64,000 nt of DNA from Arsenophonus sp052174135 (GCA_052174135.1 JBQMRZ010000027.1:248001-312000); one strand, 5' to 3'; positions 42,701 to 53,251 are shown, counted from the stretch's first letter. Notes: generated by a model from the sequence alone, not told the origin. Program-made: numbers and translations.

Positions 42701-43844
42701 TAATTTAATTAATAAACACAATGGATTTTCAATAAAGTTAATTAATCATAATAAAACAAACAAAAAATATTAATTAATATCGATATTATATAAATTTTAT
42801 ATTTTTATAATAAAATACAAATTAATTTAATTTACTTAAAATTTCAGATTAAACATTTTATTTATTATAACGATAATCATTTTTTTAAATTCACTCAATT
42901 ATTTATATAGAAATTTAATTATTTAAAATAATTTAAATAATTAAGTATATAAATAAGATATTAACACGATATCAAAAAACTCGAATGCATAGTATTTATT
43001 TAATAATAAATTTAATTTCACTAAAAGTTAAATTTCTAGATTATATGTTTTTTTTTGGAACTAGTTATGTTAATAACAAATGAACTTACTTTAATAATAA
43101 ATTTTTATAATAAAATAACAAACATAATTAAAAAAAAGAAGTTACCTATATTTATAAGAAAAATTTTATAAATAAAAAAATCAGGATAATAAAATAAAAA
43201 TAAATAATGTTAACAGATTACAAAAAAAACTATAATATAAATATCAAAAATAAAAACTCTTAATTTTAGAAAAACTATTTTAAGTAGCTAATTTAATCTA
43301 TGTATTCTTTATTAAAATTATTTGATGTTAAGCAAAAAGTTTTTCTTAAAAACTTTTAAAATAAATTTTTATTTATATTAACTATTTTTTATATAAAATA
43401 AATTTTTATAACTAACATTATGGCTTTTAACCATGAAAATCTTTATACTATCACAAATATGAACTTCATATTTTTTTATAAAACTAGTAATTTATAAAAA
43501 ATTAATATTTATAACTAAGTAACAATATCCTATTCACACTTAATAATAAATTAATTTTTATAAAAATATTTTTTAAAATATATAACTATGTTTAAAATGA
43601 TTTTTTATATAAATTAAATTAATATCAATTAGTTTTATTTATATTTTTTGAAAAAATATAAATAAATTAAATATTTATTTATTATTCTTTTTATATTAAA
43701 TTATCAATAATTTATTTAATATTTATCAGTTAATTTATTTGTGATCTTTAAAATAAATCTATAGATATATTTTTATTTACTTAAATATAAAAAAAAAATA
43801 ACTATCTATATACAATAACTTTATATTATTAATACAAAATAAGT
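39770..43844. other. AT-rich spacer between tolQ and sucD
   Basis: About 4.1 kb without an intact gene. E. coli has ybgC, ybgE, cydX, cydB, cydA and the mng genes here, so a cytochrome bd oxidase operon may have been lost; no cyd fragment could be read. A hint of ybgC near 39950-40130 on the minus strand was too weak to annotate. A 63-codon open stretch at 40316-40507 has no homologue I recognise, no ribosome-binding site and spacer-like composition. The longest palindrome in the window is at 42313-42376. Confidence 0.6.
42313..42376. repeat. Inverted repeat, 31-bp perfect arms, 2-nt spacer
   Basis: Left arm 42313-42343 and right arm 42346-42376 are perfect reverse complements around AA. This is the longest exact inverted repeat I found, in the middle of the tolQ-sucD spacer. 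No T tract follows on either strand. It would form a 31-bp hairpin or cruciform. It does not resemble an insertion-sequence end, and no transposase relic is visible. Confidence 0.85.
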
Positions 43845-44720
43845 TTATTTACTAATATTTAGTTGTTTAACAGCTTCGCCAATCTCTGTTAAGTTATGAA
43901 CCGTTCTTACACCTGCTGCTGCTAAAGCAGTAAATTTTTCATTTGCTGTACCTTTTCCACCCGCAATGATTGCACCTGCGTGACCCATACGTTTATCCTT
44001 TGGAGCTGTTATTCCTGAAACATAAGCAATTATAGGCTTTGTTATATGTTGTTTAATATAAGCAGCTGCTTCTTCTTCTGCTGTACCGCCAATTTCACCT
44101 ATCATAACAATAGCTTCAGTTTTTGAATCTGACTGAAATAATTTTAATATATCAATAAAATTTGAACCTAAAATAGGATCGCCACCAATACCTACACAAG
44201 TAGATTGACCAAATCCTGCATCAGTTGTTTGTTTAACAGCCTCATAGGTTAATGTACCAGAACGAGATATAATACCTATTTTGCCTGGGTTATGGATATG
44301 CCCAGGTTGGATGCCAATTTTACATTCACCCGGTGTAATGATACCGGGACAATTTGGTCCGATCATTCTTACTCCAATTTCATCTAACTTTGCTTTAACT
44401 ATTAGCATATCTAATATTGGAATTCCTTCTGTAATAGTAATAATAAGTTCAATACCACTATTAATTGCCTCAAGAATAGAATCTTTACAAAATTCAGATG
44501 GAACATAAATGACTGATACAGTTGCACCTGTAGCTTTAACAGCTTCACTGATTGTGTTAAAAACAGACAAACCTAGATGTATTGTCCCACCTTTACCCGG
44601 CGTTACACCACCAACCATTTCTGTTCCATAATCAATTGCCTGCTTTGAATGAAAAGTTCCTTGTCTACCTGTAAATCCTTGACAAATAACTTTAGTGTTT
44701 TTATCAATTAAAATTGACAT
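43845..44720 (-). CDS. sucD: Succinate-CoA ligase alpha subunit
   Basis: The alpha subunit of succinyl-CoA synthetase; with SucC it converts succinyl-CoA to succinate with formation of ATP. The N-terminal CoA-binding fold shows VICQGFTGRQGTFHSKQAI and GGVTPGKGG; the catalytic domain has MIGPNCPGIITPGECKIG, GIISRSGTLTYEAV, GQSTCVGIGGDP and the phosphohistidine loop DKRMGHAGAIIAGGKG. Length is 291 aa (E. coli 289). It starts 3 nt after the sucC stop, so the pair is co-transcribed. Confidence 0.97.
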   Translation of the reverse strand: MSILIDKNTKVICQGFTGRQGTFHSKQAIDYGTEMVGGVTPGKGGTIHLGLSVFNTISEAVKATGATVSVIYVPSEFCKDSILEAINSGIELIITITEGIPILDMLIVKAKLDEIGVRMIGPNCPGIITPGECKIGIQPGHIHNPGKIGIISRSGTLTYEAVKQTTDAGFGQSTCVGIGGDPILGSNFIDILKLFQSDSKTEAIVMIGEIGGTAEEEAAAYIKQHITKPIIAYVSGITAPKDKRMGHAGAIIAGGKGTANEKFTALAAAGVRTVHNLTEIGEAVKQLNISK

Positions 44721-44723
44721 TAC

Positions 44724-45890
44724 TTATTTAACCCCCGCTATTGCTACTGCTTTTAGTGCTGCATCAGTCAAACTAGTTGCAACAATAATTTTTAAACCAC
44801 TATCTGCTAACTTTTTAATACCTAACTCAGCATTATTACCTTCAAGACGAACAATTATGGGGATTTTTATCAAATTTTCTTTAAGTGATCTAATAATACC
44901 ATCAGCAATTAAATCACAACGAACAATACCACCAAAAATATTAACTAAAATAGTTTTAACATTAATATCAGATAAAATAATTTTAAATGCTTCTGTTAAG
45001 CGTTCTTTAGTAACACTACCACCGACATCAAGAAAATTAGCTGGAGCACCTCCGTATAATTTCACAATATCCATGGTCCCCATTGCTAAACCAGCACCAT
45101 TAACCATACAACCAATATTACCATCTAAAGCAACATAGTTTAAATCCCATTCTGATGCATGGACTTCACGTGGATCTTCCTGAGAAATATCACGCATTTT
45201 CTGTAATTCAGTTTGACGATATAATGCATTGCTATCAACATTAAGCTTTCCATCTAAACAGATTAAATTCCCTTGCTTGGTTATTACCAATGGATTAATC
45301 TCAACTAAAATTAAATCTCGTTCAAAAAAAATTGTCGCTAATCTAATAAATATTTTAACAAACTGTTCAATCTGCTTCCCCTTCAAGCCTAACTTAAAAG
45401 CTAGATCACGTGCCTGATAAGGCATTGGGCCTGTTAAAGGATCAATGATGGCTTTATAAATAAATTCTGGTGTTTTTTTTGCTATTTTTTCAATCTCAAC
45501 CCCCCCTTTAGTCGATGCCATAAAGACTACACGATGAATGCTACAATCTATTACTATACCTAAATAAAACTCCTTATCAATATCAGTTGCTGCTTCTAAT
45601 AAAATTTTATTAACAAGTTTTCCATTACCATTAGTTTGATAAGTTACCAAGCGATTTCCTAACCAACTCTCACTAAATAACCTTATTTCATCTCTATTAT
45701 TAACAATTTTTACACCACCACTTTTACCTCGACCACCAGCATGTATCTGACATTTTATAACCCAAGGACTATTACCTAATTTTATTGAAGCATCTTCTAC
45801 TTCTTTTACTGTTTTACAAACATAACCTATTGGTACTGGCAAGTTATAACTTGCAAATAATTGTTTTGCTTGATATTCATGTAAATTCAT
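44724..45890 (-). CDS. sucC: Succinate-CoA ligase beta subunit
   Basis: The beta subunit of succinyl-CoA synthetase, with an ATP-grasp domain (about residues 1-240) and a C-terminal CoA-ligase domain. Landmarks are MNLHEYQAKQLFASYNLPVP, KCQIHAGGRGKSGGVKI, EINPLVITKQGNLICLD, DGNIGCMVNGAGLAMGTMD, GGAPANFLDVGGS and VNIFGGIVRCDLIADGI. Length is 388 aa, equal to E. coli. It is 132 nt downstream of sucB, and the gap contains a terminator, so sucCD may need its own promoter or readthrough; I could not identify a promoter. Confidence 0.97.
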   Translation of the reverse strand: MNLHEYQAKQLFASYNLPVPIGYVCKTVKEVEDASIKLGNSPWVIKCQIHAGGRGKSGGVKIVNNRDEIRLFSESWLGNRLVTYQTNGNGKLVNKILLEAATDIDKEFYLGIVIDCSIHRVVFMASTKGGVEIEKIAKKTPEFIYKAIIDPLTGPMPYQARDLAFKLGLKGKQIEQFVKIFIRLATIFFERDLILVEINPLVITKQGNLICLDGKLNVDSNALYRQTELQKMRDISQEDPREVHASEWDLNYVALDGNIGCMVNGAGLAMGTMDIVKLYGGAPANFLDVGGSVTKERLTEAFKIILSDINVKTILVNIFGGIVRCDLIADGIIRSLKENLIKIPIIVRLEGNNAELGIKKLADSGLKIIVATSLTDAALKAVAIAGVK

Positions 45891-45974
45891 GATGTTTTAT
45901 CCATATTTTAGGTTAATAAAAGATAATATATCCTTTATATATTTTATTTAAAGATTGGTCAATAAAAAATTAAA

Positions 45975-46022
45975 AAGGCTTTACTATAGCCTTAATAATT
46001 AGTTTAAAATTAAACTAATTAT
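45975..46022 (-). terminator. Two-hairpin terminator between sucB and sucC
   Basis: Directly after the sucB stop, on the minus strand, comes a hairpin with 13-bp arms (46022-46010 and 46007-45995, 2-nt loop), then a second hairpin AAGGCT-7 nt-AGCCTT (45993-45975) running into TTTTTAATTTTTT. The second has the stem, loop and T tract of a factor-independent terminator and is unusually GC-containing for this genome. It would end or attenuate the sdh-sucAB transcript before sucCD. Confidence 0.8.
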
Positions 46023-47270
46023 CTAAACGTCCAGTAATAAACGAACTGGATCTTCTAACATATTTTTTATTGTCATCAAGAAATTTACAGATTCACGCCC
46101 ATCAATTAAACGATGATCATAAGAAAGTGCTAAATACATCATTGGTAAAATTTCAATTTTACCATTAACAACCATAACTCTATCTTTAATAATATGCATT
46201 CCTAAAATTGCGCTTTGTGGTGGATTAATAATTGGCGTTGACATTAAAGAACCAAAAATGCCACCATTAGTAATAGTAAAGTTTCCACCTGTTAATTCTT
46301 CAACCGTTAATTTCCCGTCACGTCCCTTAATTGCTAATTCTTTAATACTTTTTTCAATTTCTGCCATACTAAGCATATCTGCATTACGTAATACCGGTGT
46401 AACTAAACCCCTAATTGTAGAAACAGCAATACTAACATCAAAATAATTATGATAAAGAACATCTGAGCCGTCAATTGACGAGTTGACTTCAGGATAACGT
46501 TTTAATGCTTCAATAACAGCTTTGACATAAAAAGACATGAATCCCAAGCGTACACTATGTTGTTTTTCAAAATTCTCAGCATAATGTTTTCTCAAATCAA
46601 TAATAGGTTTCATATTAACTTCATTAAAAGTTGTTAACATAGCAGTATTATTTTTCGATTCTAATAAACGCTCTGCAATACGTTTGCGCAAACGAGTCAT
46701 TGGTACGCGTTTCTCACTTCGATAAGAAGGTATTGATGATGACATATTTGTAAATGTATTATTTTGTTGGTTAATCAATTTATTTGTATTTGATGTTAAC
46801 TTATTTTTAATATACTTTTTAACATCATCACACGTTAAACGCCCACCTACACCACTACCCTTCATATTAGCTGGATTTAAATTATGTTCTGTAATTAAGC
46901 GGCGCACAGCAGGTGTTAGTACCTTAGAATGATCACCTTTATCAAGATTAGAAGTCTGATGTTTATCTGATATTAACTCAGTAATATTTTTATCTTTTAT
47001 ATCTACATCAACTGGGATTTTTAAATTATCAGTAAGATATATGTATCCTAATAGTTGTTTAGAAAGAACAGTAGCACCTTCTTCTTCTAAAATTGACTTA
47101 AGAATACCCGAATCTGTTGCTGGCACTTCGAGTATAACTTTATCTGTTTCAATCTCCACTAAGACTTCATCGCGTTTTATCTGATCACCTGGTTTTTTAT
47201 GCCAAATTGCAACTGTAGCATCTACAATTGATTCAGGAAGATCAGGAACAAGAATTTCTATGTCACTCAT
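46023..47270 (-). CDS. sucB: 2-oxoglutarate dehydrogenase E2 (dihydrolipoyl succinyltransferase)
   Basis: The core E2 subunit of the 2-oxoglutarate dehydrogenase complex. The lipoyl domain (about residues 1-78) carries the lipoylated lysine K44 in EIETDKVILEVPA; the peripheral-subunit-binding domain is at about 115-150 (LTPAVRRLITEHNL, GSGVGGRLTCDDVKKYI); the catalytic domain occupies about 190-415 with FNEVNMKPIIDLRKHY, GNFTITNGGIFGSLMSTPI and the active-site YDHRLIDGRESV. Length 415 aa (E. coli 405); the linkers are Asn/Lys-rich. The ATG overlaps the sucA stop as ATGA. The E3 subunit (lpd) is encoded elsewhere. Confidence 0.97.
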   Translation of the reverse strand: MSDIEILVPDLPESIVDATVAIWHKKPGDQIKRDEVLVEIETDKVILEVPATDSGILKSILEEEGATVLSKQLLGYIYLTDNLKIPVDVDIKDKNITELISDKHQTSNLDKGDHSKVLTPAVRRLITEHNLNPANMKGSGVGGRLTCDDVKKYIKNKLTSNTNKLINQQNNTFTNMSSSIPSYRSEKRVPMTRLRKRIAERLLESKNNTAMLTTFNEVNMKPIIDLRKHYAENFEKQHSVRLGFMSFYVKAVIEALKRYPEVNSSIDGSDVLYHNYFDVSIAVSTIRGLVTPVLRNADMLSMAEIEKSIKELAIKGRDGKLTVEELTGGNFTITNGGIFGSLMSTPIINPPQSAILGMHIIKDRVMVVNGKIEILPMMYLALSYDHRLIDGRESVNFLMTIKNMLEDPVRLLLDV

Positions 47271-50095
47271 CTGTTATCCTTTAATTTATTTATTCTTAAC
47301 GCATCATCAACCAATGTTTTTTGCTGCTCTTGATGAACAGACACATAACCTACAGCGGGTGAAGCAGATGCAGGGCGTCCTACATAACTTAATAATGAAC
47401 CCTTTGGAATCGTTTCTTGAATATTATACTGGATAAAATACCACGCACCTTGATTAAGAGGTTCTTCTTGACACCAAATAAAATCATAAACGTATGCATA
47501 AGGCTTTAATGCTTTTTCTAAGTCTTTATATGGAAATGGATATAATTGTTCAATGCGAATAATTGCAAGGTTTATTTGTTTGTTTTTACGGCGTTGTTCA
47601 AGTAAATCATAATAAACCTTACCCGAACATAAAACTACACGTTTTATTTTTTTTTCATCCATTTGATCAATTTCATCAATTACTGTCTTAAATTCACCAT
47701 TCGCTAATTCCTCTAAACTAGAAATTGAAAAAGGGTTACGAAGTAATGACTTTGGTGACATAACAATTAATGGACGTCGAATATTACGAAGTACCTGACG
47801 ACGAAGCATATGATAAACTTGAGATGCAGTAGTTGGAATACAAACTTGCATATTTTGTTCTGCACATAATTGTAAATAACGCTCTAAACGAGCAGAAGAG
47901 TGCTCTGGGCCTTGTCCCTCATAACCATGAGGTAATAACATTACTAATCCACACATGCGTCCCCATTTTTGTTCGCCAGAACTAATAAACTGATCGATAA
48001 CAACTTGTGCTCCATTAGCAAAATCACCAAATTGAGCTTCCCAAATAGTCAAAACTTGTGGTGCAGCTGAGGCATAACCATATTCAAAAGCAAGTACTGC
48101 TTCTTCGGATAAAACAGAATCCCAAACATTAAATTTTCCTTGATTTTTGCGTATATTAGATAAAGGAAGATAAATTGAACCATTAGTTTGATTATGAATA
48201 ACTGCATGGCGATGAAAAAAGGTACCACGTCCAGCATCTTCACCTGATAAACGAACTTGTATACCTTCATCAAGCAATGTTGCATAAGCTAAAGTTTCTG
48301 CCGCCCCCCAATCAAAAAATTTTTTACCATTCGCCATTTCTAAACGATCATTATAAATTTTTTCAACTCGAGATTGCATAACAATTTCTGCAGGAATAGT
48401 ATTTAGAATTTTTGCTAAATCTTGTAATCGATTCTTTGTAATTTTACTTGAATAAACTTCATTCCATTCATGGTTTAAGTAGGGTTTCCAAGCTGAATGA
48501 TTTGTTTCAATTTGACGCCATTCATCAACAACACAATCACCGTCATCCAATTTATTACGATACAAATCAATCATTTTCGTTACTTCATCAGTTGTAATTA
48601 TCTTTTTTGTTATCAACTTATCTGCATAAATTTCACGGGATGTAGCATGTTTTTTTATTTTTTGATACATAATCGGTTGAGTAGCACTTGGCTCATCCGC
48701 CTCATTATGACCATGTCGACGATAACAAACCAAATCAATTACTACATCGCGTTTAAATTTATTTCGAAAATCTAATGCTAGTCGAGTAATAAAAACAACA
48801 GATTCTGGATAATCAGAGTTAACATGAAAAATAGGTGCTTGCACCATTTTCATTATATCAGTGCAATATTTTGTTGAACGTGCATCTCTAGGATTAGACA
48901 TAGTAAAACCTATCTGGTTATTAACTACAATCCGAATTGTACCGCCAACTTCATAACCACGAGTCTGAGACATATTTAACATCTCTTGAACGACTCCTTG
49001 TCCAATTACTGCCGCATCACCATGTATAGTAATTGGTAATACAACGTTATTATGATTTTTATTTAAGCGATCACGGCGAGCACGAACAGAACCAATTACT
49101 ACTGGGCTAACTATTTCTAAATGTGATGGATTAAAAGCTAATGCCAAATGAACCAAAGAATTTTCTATTTTAAAATTAGAAGAAAAACCTTGATGATATT
49201 TAACATCACCAGTACCTAAATGATTTTTATTCTTACCAATAAACTCATCAAAGAGATCTTTTGGTTTTTTACCTAAAATATTAACTAAAACATTTAATCG
49301 CCCGCGATGCGCCATTCCTAATACTATTTCATTTATATTCTGTTTACCTGCATAACGAATTAAATCTTTTAATATTAGAATAAGGGAATCCCCTCCTTCT
49401 AAAGAAAAACGTTTTACACCAGGAAATTTTACTCCAAGATAACGCTCTAAACCTTCCGCGGCGATTAATTCTGATAAAAAACGAATTTTTTCTTGTTTGG
49501 TAAATTGTTCAGTAACTGGTGTTGCTAATTCTAAGTGTTCTTGAATCCAATATTTTTCTTCACTATTAGTAATATGCATATATTCTGAACCAATTGAACT
49601 ACAATAAATACGCTTTAATTCGCTACATAGCTCACTTAATTTCATTACTTTTTTACCGGTAGCAAAAGAACCAACATTGAATATTTTTTTATAATCAACA
49701 TCACTTAAATTATGAAATGCAGGTTCTAAATCATAAACAATTTCTTGTTTCCATAATTCTAGTGGATCAAGATTTGCATTTTGATGCCCCATGAAACGAA
49801 ATGCATTTATTAATTCGAAGACTTTAATTTGTTTTTCATCCAAAGATAAATCACTAATCGAAGTTTGATAGCGTATAGGATTTTTTGCTAATGAACGAAA
49901 ATATTTACGTGTTTGAGAATGAAAGCATTCACCATTGGAACCAGCAATTGTTAGTTTATCAAAAATATTACGCCAATCTAAATTAACAGAATTAGAATCA
50001 GTTAAGTAATCTTCATAAACTTGTTCGATATAAGACTGATTTGCGCCAGCTAGAAAACTTGAATCTAGCCAATCTTTCATTATGCTGTTGTGCAT
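47267..50095 (-). CDS. sucA: 2-oxoglutarate dehydrogenase E1 (thiamine-dependent)
   Basis: The thiamine diphosphate-dependent E1 subunit that decarboxylates 2-oxoglutarate in the TCA cycle. It aligns from MHNSIMKDWLDSSFLAGANQ to the C-terminus with E. coli SucA (933 aa; here 942). Diagnostic stretches are LEGGDSLILILKDLI, VLGMAHRGRLNVLVNILGK, THE ThDP/metal region IHGDAAVIGQGVVQE with NNQIGFTMSNP, SGEDAGRGTFFHRHAV, EAQFGDFANGAQVVIDQFIS and LLPHGYEGQGPEHSSARLER. It follows sdhB after 283 nt of AT-rich sequence and overlaps sucB by 4 nt, keeping the sdhCDAB-sucAB order. Confidence 0.97.
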   Translation of the reverse strand: MHNSIMKDWLDSSFLAGANQSYIEQVYEDYLTDSNSVNLDWRNIFDKLTIAGSNGECFHSQTRKYFRSLAKNPIRYQTSISDLSLDEKQIKVFELINAFRFMGHQNANLDPLELWKQEIVYDLEPAFHNLSDVDYKKIFNVGSFATGKKVMKLSELCSELKRIYCSSIGSEYMHITNSEEKYWIQEHLELATPVTEQFTKQEKIRFLSELIAAEGLERYLGVKFPGVKRFSLEGGDSLILILKDLIRYAGKQNINEIVLGMAHRGRLNVLVNILGKKPKDLFDEFIGKNKNHLGTGDVKYHQGFSSNFKIENSLVHLALAFNPSHLEIVSPVVIGSVRARRDRLNKNHNNVVLPITIHGDAAVIGQGVVQEMLNMSQTRGYEVGGTIRIVVNNQIGFTMSNPRDARSTKYCTDIMKMVQAPIFHVNSDYPESVVFITRLALDFRNKFKRDVVIDLVCYRRHGHNEADEPSATQPIMYQKIKKHATSREIYADKLITKKIITTDEVTKMIDLYRNKLDDGDCVVDEWRQIETNHSAWKPYLNHEWNEVYSSKITKNRLQDLAKILNTIPAEIVMQSRVEKIYNDRLEMANGKKFFDWGAAETLAYATLLDEGIQVRLSGEDAGRGTFFHRHAVIHNQTNGSIYLPLSNIRKNQGKFNVWDSVLSEEAVLAFEYGYASAAPQVLTIWEAQFGDFANGAQVVIDQFISSGEQKWGRMCGLVMLLPHGYEGQGPEHSSARLERYLQLCAEQNMQVCIPTTASQVYHMLRRQVLRNIRRPLIVMSPKSLLRNPFSISSLEELANGEFKTVIDEIDQMDEKKIKRVVLCSGKVYYDLLEQRRKNKQINLAIIRIEQLYPFPYKDLEKALKPYAYVYDFIWCQEEPLNQGAWYFIQYNIQETIPKGSLLSYVGRPASASPAVGYVSVHQEQQKTLVDDALRINKLKDNR

Positions 50096-50382
50096 TATGA
50101 TCCTTTAAGCCTTGTAAGCTTTAATTTTCGCAATAAGTTAACATTAACAGTACCGCTTTATATATATAGTTTCAATAAAGATTTTTAAATGTATTTAATC
50201 TATTATCAATTAATATTAAAATTCTTTATTAAATTATTTTTAATATTTATACAAACTATTAAAATAAGAACAAGTTTTTTTAGAATTTTTTCTATAATTT
50301 GTAATATAAAATAAATGTTAATTTAAAATAAAATTTATTTATATTTTCAACAATATTCTTATAACTAAAAATTTTATTAAAA

Positions 50383-51099
50383 CTATGCGCTATGTTTTAA
50401 TAACATCGATTTAATGCATCCAATAGCTTTAGTTGGATTTAAACCTTTTGGACAAACACTAATACAATTCATAATATTATGACAACGAAATACGCTAAAA
50501 GCATCATTTAAATTATCCAATCTAGTATTGATTTCAGTATCTCGACTATCAATTAAAAAACGATAAGCGGCTAATAAACCAGCAGGTCCAATAAATTTAT
50601 CAAAGTTCCACCAAAATGATGGACATGAAGTTGAACAACAAGCACAAAGAATACATTCATATAAACCATCTAATTTTTCTCTTTGTTCTGGAGTCTGTAA
50701 ATACTCACGAGCTGGTGGATTCTTTCCATTATTAATAAGATAAGGGCGAATTTTTTCATATTGAGCATAAAATTGAGTCATATCAACAAATAAATCTCTT
50801 GCAACAGGTAATCCTGGTAATGGTCGAATAACAATCTTTTTTTTATAATGATATAAAGTTGATAATGGTGTAATACAAGCCAAGGCATTTTTACCATTTA
50901 TGTTTAATCCATCAGAACCACAAACTCCTTCACGACAAGATCGACGAAATGCTAAAGTAGGATCTTTTTCTTTTAGTTTTATTAATGCATCTAATAACAT
51001 CATGTCACGATTTTTAGTAATCTCCAAACTATAATCTTGCATATATGGTTTATTATCAATGTCTGGATTATAACGATAAATAGAAAACTCAATTTTCAT
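50383..51099 (-). CDS. sdhB: Succinate dehydrogenase iron-sulfur subunit
   Basis: The iron-sulfur subunit of complex II, passing electrons from the flavin of SdhA to ubiquinone through three clusters. [2Fe-2S] ligands lie in SCREGVCGSD and NALAC; the [4Fe-4S] and [3Fe-4S] ligands in CILCACCSTSCPSFWW and CHNIMNCISVCPKGLNP. Length is 238 aa, the same as E. coli. The start is 37 nt after sdhA. No changes to cluster ligands. Confidence 0.98.
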   Translation of the reverse strand: MKIEFSIYRYNPDIDNKPYMQDYSLEITKNRDMMLLDALIKLKEKDPTLAFRRSCREGVCGSDGLNINGKNALACITPLSTLYHYKKKIVIRPLPGLPVARDLFVDMTQFYAQYEKIRPYLINNGKNPPAREYLQTPEQREKLDGLYECILCACCSTSCPSFWWNFDKFIGPAGLLAAYRFLIDSRDTEINTRLDNLNDAFSVFRCHNIMNCISVCPKGLNPTKAIGCIKSMLLKHSA

Positions 51100-51136
51100 A
51101 ATTTATTTTTCAATAACACCATTAAAAATCAATAAA

Positions 51137-52906
51137 TTAATAACTACGTAATTTAGGTTGAAAAGGATCACGTAACTTTGGTCGCATATTTACTGCTCGG
51201 CGAGTCATCGTTCCAGATTTAGGTAAATATAGAGTATGACATAACCAATTTATATCATCACGATCAGAGTAATCAAAACGACTATGCGCACCGCGACTTT
51301 CAGTACGAAAATTTGCTGCTTTTGCTGTTGCAAATGCTGTTTCTGCTAAATTATCTAATTCTAAACATTCAATACGATTGGTATTAAATTCACGTGAAGT
51401 ATCATCTAAACGAGCATTTTTTAAACGTTCGCGAATTACTTTTAATTCCCTTAAGCCTTCAGCCATCATATTACCCTCACGAAAAACTGAAAAATTACGC
51501 TGCATACAAGCTTGTAATGTTTTACGTATTTCTACTGTATCTTCACCGTTATGTGTATTATTCCAGCGATTTAAACGCATTAATGCTGCATCAATATCAG
51601 ATTCACTAGCATCGCGCATTGATCCTTGTTCTAGTAAAGATTCTTTTAGATACAGCCCAACAGAACGTCCAAATACAACTAAATCAAGTAATGAATTTCC
51701 ACCTAAACGGTTTGCACCATGAATAGAAAGGCAAGCAATTTCACCAACAGCAAATAACCCAGGAATTACAATATCTTCGCCTTTTTCATTAATCATTAAT
51801 GCCTGACCTGTTATTTTAGTTGGGATTCCACCCATCATGTAATGACAAGTAGGCATAACAGGAATGTGTTCTTTAAATGGATCAATGTGAGCAAAGGTTC
51901 TAGATAATTCAAGAATACCAGGTAATCTTGACTCTAATATTTCTTTATTTAAGTGATTTAGTTTTAATTTAACATGTTGTCCATAAGGTCCATCATCATA
52001 TCCTCTTCCCTCATTAATCTCTATCATAATTGAGCGAGAAACAACATCACGACTAGCTAAATCTTTTGTATTAGGTGCATAACGCTCCATAAAACGTTCA
52101 CCATTCTTATTAAGTAAATAACCACCTTCTCCTCTACAACCTTCTGTTATTAATATACCTACGCCAGCAATTCCAGTTGGATGAAATTGCCACATTTCCA
52201 TGTCTTGCAATGGTACACCTGCTCTGATAGCCATTCCAATACCATCACCAGTATTAATATAAGCATTACTTGTTAATTGATAAATTCTTCCAGCTCCACC
52301 TGTAGCAAGAATAGTAGCTTTAGCTTTAAAGTAAACGATCTCACTTGTTTCTATGCATAATGTAATACAACCGACTATATCACCGTCTTGATTTTTAACT
52401 AAATCAACTGAATACCATTCTGAAAAAAATGTAGTGTGGTTTTTTAAATTCTGTTGATAAAGTGTGTGTAAGAGAGCATGCCCAGTTCTATCTGCTGCAG
52501 CAGCAGTGCGAGCGGCTTGCTCACCACCAAAATTTTTTGATTGCCCACCAAATGGACGTTGATAAATATGACCATCATTTAAGCGTGAAAAAGGGAGTCC
52601 CATATGCTCAAGTTCTAATATAGCTTCCGGACCTGTTTTACACATGTATTCAATAGCATCCTGATCACCTATATAATCAGACCCTTTAACTGTATCATAC
52701 ATGTGCCATTGCCAATTATCTTCATGGAGATTACCTAACGCAACAGTAATTCCACCTTGAGCAGATACGGTGTGTGAGCGCGTCGGAAAAACTTTAGAAA
52801 TTAATGCACATGTTAAACCTAACTGAGAAATTTGCAAAGCTGCTCGCATTCCAGCCCCGCCAGCTCCAATAACAATCACATCAAACTTTCTTACTGGTAA
52901 TTTCAT
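51137..52906 (-). CDS. sdhA: Succinate dehydrogenase flavoprotein subunit
   Basis: The catalytic subunit of complex II with covalently bound FAD. The FAD-binding glycine motif VIGAGGAGMRAAL (12-24) is followed by the FAD-linked histidine H45 in FPTRSHTVSAQGG; substrate-binding and catalytic stretches include FHPTGIAGVGILITEGCRGEGG, HYMMGGIPT and SIHGANRLGGNSLLDLVVFG. The C-terminus carries ESRGAHSRFDYSDRDD. Length is 589 aa (E. coli 588). It begins immediately after the sdhD stop with no spacing. Confidence 0.98.
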   Translation of the reverse strand: MKLPVRKFDVIVIGAGGAGMRAALQISQLGLTCALISKVFPTRSHTVSAQGGITVALGNLHEDNWQWHMYDTVKGSDYIGDQDAIEYMCKTGPEAILELEHMGLPFSRLNDGHIYQRPFGGQSKNFGGEQAARTAAAADRTGHALLHTLYQQNLKNHTTFFSEWYSVDLVKNQDGDIVGCITLCIETSEIVYFKAKATILATGGAGRIYQLTSNAYINTGDGIGMAIRAGVPLQDMEMWQFHPTGIAGVGILITEGCRGEGGYLLNKNGERFMERYAPNTKDLASRDVVSRSIMIEINEGRGYDDGPYGQHVKLKLNHLNKEILESRLPGILELSRTFAHIDPFKEHIPVMPTCHYMMGGIPTKITGQALMINEKGEDIVIPGLFAVGEIACLSIHGANRLGGNSLLDLVVFGRSVGLYLKESLLEQGSMRDASESDIDAALMRLNRWNNTHNGEDTVEIRKTLQACMQRNFSVFREGNMMAEGLRELKVIRERLKNARLDDTSREFNTNRIECLELDNLAETAFATAKAANFRTESRGAHSRFDYSDRDDINWLCHTLYLPKSGTMTRRAVNMRPKLRDPFQPKLRSY

Positions 52907-53251
52907 TTACGTTCCCCACACCACAATTGTCCCATAAATTAAATAAACCATTAATATGACAATAAAAAAAAATTGTAACAATAATCGCAATGCGATAAAT
53001 TTAATATAATCAGTTAGTACTTGCCATAAACCTATCCAAGTATGTATCAATATGGAAATAAGTGCTAAAATAGTAAAAATTTTAGTTATCGGGAAAGTAA
53101 AAAATGTCCACCAAATAGTATAATTTAAATCTGTCGTTATAATAAAACTAATAATATAAAGTGTATAAAAAATAATAATAATAGCAGACGCACGAAGTAA
53201 CAGCCAGTCTTGTGTACCAGTGCGACCTAATGTTGATGCGCTAATTACCAT
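52907..53251 (-). CDS. sdhD: Succinate dehydrogenase membrane anchor subunit
   Basis: One of two membrane anchors of complex II, with three membrane helices (about residues 15-38, 52-75 and 86-112). It carries the quinone-site/heme region ILIHTWIGLWQVLTDYIKF, matching HAWIGMWQVLTDYVK of E. coli, and ends YLIYGTIVVWGT. Length 114 aa (E. coli 115). Its start overlaps the sdhC end by 7 nt and its stop abuts sdhA. Confidence 0.95.
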   Translation of the reverse strand: MVISASTLGRTGTQDWLLLRASAIIIIFYTLYIISFIITTDLNYTIWWTFFTFPITKIFTILALISILIHTWIGLWQVLTDYIKFIALRLLLQFFFIVILMVYLIYGTIVVWGT

